Below, in pieces: positions 58,398 through 64,000 of a stretch of 64,000 nt of DNA (its first letter is position 1; each line of letters begins with the position of its first letter). This stretch comes from an uncultured Pelagibacteraceae bacterium (lineage in GTDB: Bacteria; Pseudomonadota; Alphaproteobacteria; Pelagibacterales; Pelagibacteraceae), in assembly GCA_902545555.1 (NCBI GenBank), contig CACCGK010000001.1:62001-126000 (forward strand), written 5' to 3'. The notes under the pieces were generated by a model. The model was not told the DNA's origin. It made no database searches and saw only the letters and a list, made by a program, of their open reading frames with translations. A program made the position numbers and the translations under genes.

Positions 58398-59075
58398 TTA
58401 TTCTTGAAAGCTGTACTTTTTCTCCAAATATTTAATCACATTATGAATAATAAAGGTCATGAACAAATAAATTCCACCAGCAACAATAAATACCTCTATT
58501 GGTTTAAAAGTTGTTGAAATTATATATTTAGCAACACCAGTTAAATCCATCAAAGTTACTGTGCTTGCTAATGAAGTCCCTTTCATCATCAATATTATTT
58601 CATTTCCATACGCGGGAAGTGATTGTCTAATAGCTATTGGAATTTGGATTTTATAAAAGATTGTTTTATTTGATATTCCCAAGCTTTTTCCGGACTCGAT
58701 TATACCTGGTTTTATTGTTTGAAATGCTGATCTTAAAATTTCAGAAGTATATGCACCAGTATTTAGAGTAAAAGCTATAATTGCACACCAATAAGGCTCT
58801 TTTAAAATTACCCATAGAAATGTTGTTCTTAAATATTCGATTTGTCCTAATCCAAAATAAATTATGAAAATCTGGACCAATAATGGTGTTCCTCTAAATA
58901 TATATGAATATCCATAAGCAAATTGATTAATAAATATATTTTTATTTAATCTTAAAATTGCAAAAAAAAGACCTAGAAATAATCCAAAAAATAATGATGC
59001 AGATAATAATTTTAAAGTAACTACTGTTGCTCCTAGAAGTTTAGGGAAACTAGTAATCATTAAATCAAAATCCAT
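58398..59075 (-). CDS. Polar amino-acid ABC transporter permease
   Basis: HisM-type: FRGTPLLVQIFIIYFGL, AFTLNTGAYTSEILRSAFQTI. Confidence 0.92.
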   Translation of the reverse strand: MDFDLMITSFPKLLGATVVTLKLLSASLFFGLFLGLFFAILRLNKNIFINQFAYGYSYIFRGTPLLVQIFIIYFGLGQIEYLRTTFLWVILKEPYWCAIIAFTLNTGAYTSEILRSAFQTIKPGIIESGKSLGISNKTIFYKIQIPIAIRQSLPAYGNEIILMMKGTSLASTVTLMDLTGVAKYIISTTFKPIEVFIVAGGIYLFMTFIIHNVIKYLEKKYSFQE

Positions 59076-59767
59076 TAATACCCCCTGCTATAATTAACTT
59101 CTAATTTGTTAATAAATTTCATACTCACGTAAGTAAGCAACAAATATAAAACTGCGGCAAATGAATAGAAGAATAATGGGTCTCTAGTAGATCCTGCCGC
59201 AATATAAGATTGTCTCATTATTTCAACTAATCCTGTTACTGAAATAAGAGAAGTATCTTTTAAAGTTATTTGCCAAACATTACTTAAATTTGGAATAGCT
59301 AACCTTAGCATTTGAGGTAAAATTATTTTATAAAACTGCCCAAACTTATTTATTCCAAGAACCTTTGCAGCTTCAAATTGACCTTTGTCTATTGATTGAA
59401 TTGCGCCACGAAATACTTCTGTTGAATAAGCTCCAGAAATAATACCAATAGCCATTGAACCAGTAATAAAGGCGTTAATTTCTATGTATTCATAATAACC
59501 AAAAATAGAAGCTACATACATGATTGCACCACTTCCCCCAAAGAAGAAAAGATAAATAACTAATAGTTCAGGTACTCCGCGAATAACTGTGGTGTAAAAA
59601 TTACCAACTAAATTTAAAGTTTTATATTTTGAAAGTTTTAAAGGCGTAAATATTAATGCAAAAAAGAAACCAACCAACATTGCTGTAATTGATACAGCAA
59701 TTGTCATTAAGGTTGCGTAAAATAACTCGTCACCCCAACCTGTTTTACCAAATGCGAGAAGTTCCAT
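59075..59767 (-). CDS. Polar amino-acid ABC transporter permease
   Basis: VIRGVPELLVIYLFFFG, GAYSTEVFRGAIQSIDKGQFEAAKVLG. Confidence 0.92.
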   Translation of the reverse strand: MELLAFGKTGWGDELFYATLMTIAVSITAMLVGFFFALIFTPLKLSKYKTLNLVGNFYTTVIRGVPELLVIYLFFFGGSGAIMYVASIFGYYEYIEINAFITGSMAIGIISGAYSTEVFRGAIQSIDKGQFEAAKVLGINKFGQFYKIILPQMLRLAIPNLSNVWQITLKDTSLISVTGLVEIMRQSYIAAGSTRDPLFFYSFAAVLYLLLTYVSMKFINKLEVNYSRGY

Positions 59768-59811
59768 ATAGATTGGCGACTATATATTATAGTCGCCAGA
59801 TCTGAAATGAA

Positions 59812-60663
59812 TTACATAGAAGCGTCAAAACCAAAGTGCTTAATAGCAAGTTTGCTAATAATTCCTTGTTTTCTAGCTTTGTTAATTGCTTTGTTGAAGT
59901 CTTTTAAGATTTTGGCATCTCTTTTTCCAATCGCACTATCGCTAGCTTGTCTGATACCAACACCTACACCATTACCAAATGCACCACCTGAAAAAGTTGG
60001 TCCAACTAATACAACTGGTTTACCTGATTTATCTGCATAATCTGTAAATGCTACTGCTGCAGCTAAAGCAACGTCACATCTTCCAGAGGTTAGATCTAGG
60101 TTAACTTCATCTTGAGTTTTATAAGTTCTAACATTTACACTTCCTACATCACCAGACTCTAAAAAATTTTGGTGAATTGTTCCTGTTTGCGTACAAACAG
60201 TTTTTCCAGCAAGTGCTCCTGTTAAAGTTTTAAGAGCTTTTTTAACATCAGATCCACCTAATGATAAATTAATACCTTCTGGCGTATCCATACCCTCTAA
60301 GCTTGAACCTTTCATAACTGCAAGTGAAGCTACTTCATCAGCATAACCTTGTGAAAAAGTAATTGTTTTTTGTCTTTCAGCAGTAATAGACATACCAGCC
60401 ATAATCGCATCAAATTTTCTCATTACTAAAGCAGGTATCATTCCATCCCAATCTTGTTCTACAATTGTGCACTCATATTTCATGATCGCACAAAGTTCTT
60501 GAGCAAGTTCAACCTCAAAACCAATAAGATTTCCTGAAGCATCTTTTGAATTCCATGGAGGGTAAGCGCCTTCAGTTCCAATTTTTATTTTCTCAGCAGA
60601 AACATTTCCAATGATAAATAAAGAAGCAAGAACTGTTAAAATAGTTTTTTTGAATATATTCAT
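59812..60663 (-). CDS. Polar amino-acid ABC transporter substrate-binding protein
   Basis: KIKIGTEGAYPPWNSKDASGNLIGFEVELAQELC. Confidence 0.94.
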   Translation of the reverse strand: MNIFKKTILTVLASLFIIGNVSAEKIKIGTEGAYPPWNSKDASGNLIGFEVELAQELCAIMKYECTIVEQDWDGMIPALVMRKFDAIMAGMSITAERQKTITFSQGYADEVASLAVMKGSSLEGMDTPEGINLSLGGSDVKKALKTLTGALAGKTVCTQTGTIHQNFLESGDVGSVNVRTYKTQDEVNLDLTSGRCDVALAAAVAFTDYADKSGKPVVLVGPTFSGGAFGNGVGVGIRQASDSAIGKRDAKILKDFNKAINKARKQGIISKLAIKHFGFDASM

Positions 60664-60722
60664 TATTTTCTCCTTTAATTAAGAAGAATTATTTCACAAA
60701 TTTAAATAATAAAAAAGAAAAA

Positions 60723-61763
60723 TTAATGATTAATTGATGAAGAAAAATTCCAAGAGCAATCAAAACTAGGTATGTAAACTCTTGATAATTTTGCGTTTCC
60801 AAAATTTTGATTAAAAACATTCAGCCAATTTTCAACCTGTTGTGGTTTTTTATCCTGACTTCCTACCTGAGCTGTGATAACTCCTTTTGGTTTTAATATT
60901 CTGACTAACGAGTCCATATTTTTTGCGGCTAAATCTATACAAAATTGATCGTCATTAAGATCAACAAAAATATGATCATAAGTATCATCACTTACTGACT
61001 TAATACTTTCAAACGCATCACCCCATACACATTTAACAGAATTTTTTTCTGTTGCTTTCTTACCAATATCCCCAAGGTGTTTATTACAAACATCTACTAC
61101 TTCAGGATCTAGTTCGTACCAATCTATAAAGTTAAAATTTTTAGAAATACATTCTCTTGCTACTCCACCATCACCACCACCTATTATAGCAGCTCTTTCA
61201 TTATCTTTATTTAAATTTAAACCAGAGCCAACGAAGGTAGAGCTGTATAAATGCTCATCGGTAGCAGCAACTTGTATTTCACCATCAATAAATAAAGATT
61301 TACCAAATTGCTCTAAATCTAAAATTTCAATATGTTGACCTACTTTAGATTTAAAATCTTCTAAAACATCATTTACTACATATGATTTTTGTAATCCTGG
61401 TGAGCTATAAATATCATGATAAAGTGATTTTGTGTCTCTATTAAATTCTTTTTTGACTATTCTTTTATGTTCAAATTCTTTTTTTATAATATCTATCGCC
61501 ACTGATGGGTTTACTTTTCCACATGTAAAGAAATCAAAACTAATAATTCCTTTTTCAGGGAATGTGTGAAAACTAATGTGACTTTCGGCTAATAAAGCAA
61601 GAATTGTAAAACCTTGAGGTTCAAATTTATATTTTGAAATATTTAAAATTGTTACTTTTGCAGCTTTTGCAATATCATTAATTATTTTTTCAAATACTCC
61701 AGGATCGTATTCTTTTGTTGTACCAATAATGTCTAGAGTTATATGTTCTCCAACTTTAGTCAT
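60723..61763 (-). CDS. Fusion of S-adenosylmethionine decarboxylase proenzyme (SpeD) and spermidine synthase (SpeE)
   Basis: N-term ESHISFHTFPEKGIISFDFFTCG (SpeD autocleavage motif); C-term IIGGGDGGVAREC...HIFVDLNDDQ (aminopropyltransferase). Confidence 0.92.
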   Translation of the reverse strand: MTKVGEHITLDIIGTTKEYDPGVFEKIINDIAKAAKVTILNISKYKFEPQGFTILALLAESHISFHTFPEKGIISFDFFTCGKVNPSVAIDIIKKEFEHKRIVKKEFNRDTKSLYHDIYSSPGLQKSYVVNDVLEDFKSKVGQHIEILDLEQFGKSLFIDGEIQVAATDEHLYSSTFVGSGLNLNKDNERAAIIGGGDGGVARECISKNFNFIDWYELDPEVVDVCNKHLGDIGKKATEKNSVKCVWGDAFESIKSVSDDTYDHIFVDLNDDQFCIDLAAKNMDSLVRILKPKGVITAQVGSQDKKPQQVENWLNVFNQNFGNAKLSRVYIPSFDCSWNFSSSINH

Positions 61764-61766
61764 TAG

Positions 61767-62399
61767 CTATCCTTTTTTATAATCCTTTGCTTTGGATAAA
61801 ACTTTTTTCATTTCATTAATTGAAAGAATCTTAGGCTTACCCAATTTAAGGCTCGTTATATACTGAAGCGATATATTTTCAACCTCTTCAGCAAGTTCGA
61901 ATGCTTTTGATAAATTTTCCTCAAATGCAATCTGTCCGTGATTTGAAATTAAACAAGCTTTCCGACCTTTTAATGCATTCAAAATATTTTTTGATAATTC
62001 TCTTGTTCCAAAAGTTGCGTATTTTGCACATTTAATATCATGACCTCCAGCCATCGCGACCATATAATGAAACGGCGGTATTCCTCTCTTGTGAGTAGAA
62101 ACTGCTGTAGCACACGTTGAGTGGGCATGAACAATTGCCTTTGCATCTTTTTTATTTTTATAGATATCTCGATGAAATCTCCATTCAGATGAAGGAATTC
62201 CTTTTTTTTTATCAAAGTATCCATTTAGGGAAACAAAAACTATATCATTATTCTTTAATGCTGAGTATTTTTTTCCTGAAGGAGTAATTAAAAAACCATC
62301 TTTGTACCTTGATGAAATATTACCAGATCTTAATGCTGATAATTTTTTCGAATTCAGCATTTTTGAATATTTTATTATTTCAGATCTTAAATTTTTCAT
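61767..62399 (-). CDS. Class II aldolase/adducin family (Ald2/FucA-like candidate)
   Basis: SALRSGNISSR, FLITPSG, HAHSTCATAVS, NHGQIAF; adjacent to mtnA/mtnP. Confidence 0.85.
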   Translation of the reverse strand: MKNLRSEIIKYSKMLNSKKLSALRSGNISSRYKDGFLITPSGKKYSALKNNDIVFVSLNGYFDKKKGIPSSEWRFHRDIYKNKKDAKAIVHAHSTCATAVSTHKRGIPPFHYMVAMAGGHDIKCAKYATFGTRELSKNILNALKGRKACLISNHGQIAFEENLSKAFELAEEVENISLQYITSLKLGKPKILSINEMKKVLSKAKDYKKG

Positions 62400-63466
62400 T
62401 TAAATAATTTATTTAAATTGTCAAAAGAAGCTTCGGAAATCCCTCTTTCTGTAATCAGACCTGTAATATATTTTGCAGGTGTAACATCAAAAGCTAAGTT
62501 CATTGCTTTACTTTTAGTTGGGTATATCAAAACTCTCTTAATTTCGTTGTTCTCATCAATACCTTCAACGTAAGATAATTCCTCTGAATTTCTTTGTTCA
62601 ATTGGAATATCTTTTGAATCTTTAATGTCCCAATCAATTGTTGAGCTTGGAAGAGCCACATAAAAAGGAACGTTGTTATCATAAGCAGCTAATGCTTTAA
62701 GATAAGTTCCGATTTTATTACAAACGTCTCCATTGGATAAAGTCCTATCAGTACCTACAATACACATATCAACTTCACCCCTCTGCATTAAAATACCGCC
62801 TGTATTGTCAGCAATAATTGTGTTTGGAATTTCCTCTTCGTTTAATTCGTATGATGTTAAGTTTGCACCTTGATTTCTTGGTCTTGTTTCATCTACCCAT
62901 ACATGAACGGGTATTCCTTTTTTATGAGCATGGTAAATAGGTGATGTTGCTGTGCCCCAATTAATAGTTGCTAACCAACCTGCATTACAATGTGTTAATA
63001 TGTTTACTGTATCTTTCTTTTTATTATAAATTTCCTCAATTATTTTTAATCCATTAATACCAATATTTTCACAAAACTTTTCATCTTCATCACATATTTC
63101 TTTTGCCTCATTTAAAGCAATATTTAATAGTTGATCACTATTAATTCCTGTTAATTTTTTTATCATTCGGTCTACAGCCCACTTTAAATTAATTGCAGTA
63201 GGTCTTGATTGAATTAATTCTTGTGCGCTTTTTTTTATAAATTCTAGATCATTATTTTCTTGAACTGCCAAAGCTAGGCCATAAGCAGCTGTACCACCAA
63301 TTAGAGGTGCGCCTCTTACCTCCATTATTTTAATTGCATTTATTGCATCATTTACGGTTTTAAGTTCTTTAATTAAAAATTGGTGAGGAAGTTTTGTTTG
63401 ATCAATAATCTTAACAACATTATTTTCAAACCAGATAGTTCGGTACTCTTTTCCCTCTATTCTCAT
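62396..63466 (-). CDS. mtnA: Methylthioribose-1-phosphate isomerase
   Basis: MEVRGAPLIGGTAAYGLALA, HCNAGWLATINWGTATSPIY, VDETRPRNQGANLTSYEL. Confidence 0.95.
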   Translation of the reverse strand: MRIEGKEYRTIWFENNVVKIIDQTKLPHQFLIKELKTVNDAINAIKIMEVRGAPLIGGTAAYGLALAVQENNDLEFIKKSAQELIQSRPTAINLKWAVDRMIKKLTGINSDQLLNIALNEAKEICDEDEKFCENIGINGLKIIEEIYNKKKDTVNILTHCNAGWLATINWGTATSPIYHAHKKGIPVHVWVDETRPRNQGANLTSYELNEEEIPNTIIADNTGGILMQRGEVDMCIVGTDRTLSNGDVCNKIGTYLKALAAYDNNVPFYVALPSSTIDWDIKDSKDIPIEQRNSEELSYVEGIDENNEIKRVLIYPTKSKAMNLAFDVTPAKYITGLITERGISEASFDNLNKLFK

Positions 63467-64000
63467 TTATTTAAAACTCTACCAGCCACAGTTTTTAATT
63501 TCTCTATAGTCTTTTTTGTTCTTTTTTCTGGAGCAGTAATAATTGCTATATCTAAACAATTATTTGTGGGATCATTTGGATCAACATAACTCTCAAAATT
63601 ATCAATCAAATTTTTAATCATAATTTTTGCTTTTTCTGCGTTTCCTAATAGAACTTTAATAACTTGCTGAACATCAACATTTTCATGATCTGGATGCCAA
63701 CAATCAAAATCTGTAACCATAGAGACAGATGCATATCTAATTTCTGCTTCTCTTGCTAATTTTGCCTCAGGCATATTTGTCATTCCAATTACATCTGCTT
63801 TCCAAGATCTATATAAATTTGACTCTGCTAATGTAGAAAATTGAGGTCCTTCCATAACAACATAAGTTCCATTTCTTTGATAGTCTATATCTGATGTTTT
63901 AATTGCCTCTTCGCATGCATTCATTAAACCATTTGAAGTTGGATGAGCCATTGATACATGAGCTACTATCTCATCGTCAAAAAAAGTTTTATTTCTTGCA
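63463..64000 (-). CDS. mtnP: S-methyl-5'-thioadenosine phosphorylase (5' end beyond window)
   Basis: VAHVSMAHPTSNGL, YVVMEGPQFSTLAESNLYRSWKADVIGMTNMPEAKLAREAEI; frame stays open to 64000. Confidence 0.93.
   Translation of the reverse strand, partial: ARNKTFFDDEIVAHVSMAHPTSNGLMNACEEAIKTSDIDYQRNGTYVVMEGPQFSTLAESNLYRSWKADVIGMTNMPEAKLAREAEIRYASVSMVTDFDCWHPDHENVDVQQVIKVLLGNAEKAKIMIKNLIDNFESYVDPNDPTNNCLDIAIITAPEKRTKKTIEKLKTVAGRVLNK

Noticed and set aside
1-64000. CRISPR arrays, rRNA operon, insertion sequences, prophage structural genes
   Set aside because: No regularly spaced repeats, rRNA, transposase or phage structural proteins seen

Overview
AT-rich, gene-dense window with the gene content and layout of a SAR11 / Candidatus Pelagibacter-like alphaproteobacterium. 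This assignment is inferred from composition, overlapping operons and gene set; no search was run. Most of it is conserved housekeeping: rplK-nusG-secE-trnW-tuf, trnG, trnY, rlmB, trnT, NAD kinase, trnL, glucosylglycerate-type genes, sfsA-map-purBCSQL-bolA-grxD, rpsD, trmJ-like, cimA, cysS, nadE, aroG-II, glmS, glmU C-terminal domain, gph, prpDBC, nrdAB, phosphomannomutase, dusA, rpoZ, tctABC, a polar amino-acid ABC transporter, a speD-speE fusion and mtnP/mtnA/class II aldolase. The most interesting part is 3.4-12.6 kb, which holds three small integrase-less islets anchored on tRNA genes. Two are in tandem after tRNA-Thr(TGT), delimited by three successive copies of the tRNA 3' part at 3448-3503, 4713-4768 and 7473-7520. 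The third is beside tRNA-Leu(TAA), delimited by a duplicated tRNA 5' half plus its upstream flank at 10552-10654 and 12488-12590. Islets B and C carry type IV pilin-like genes with an almost invariant N-terminus and unrelated C-termini. All three islets show short direct repeats with 11-bp periodicity near their ends, resembling integrase arm-type sites. The pattern suggests small non-autonomous tRNA-targeting elements carrying cell-surface cargo (pilins, secreted proteins, lipoproteins). That interpretation is inference; the repeats and their coordinates are read directly from the sequence.
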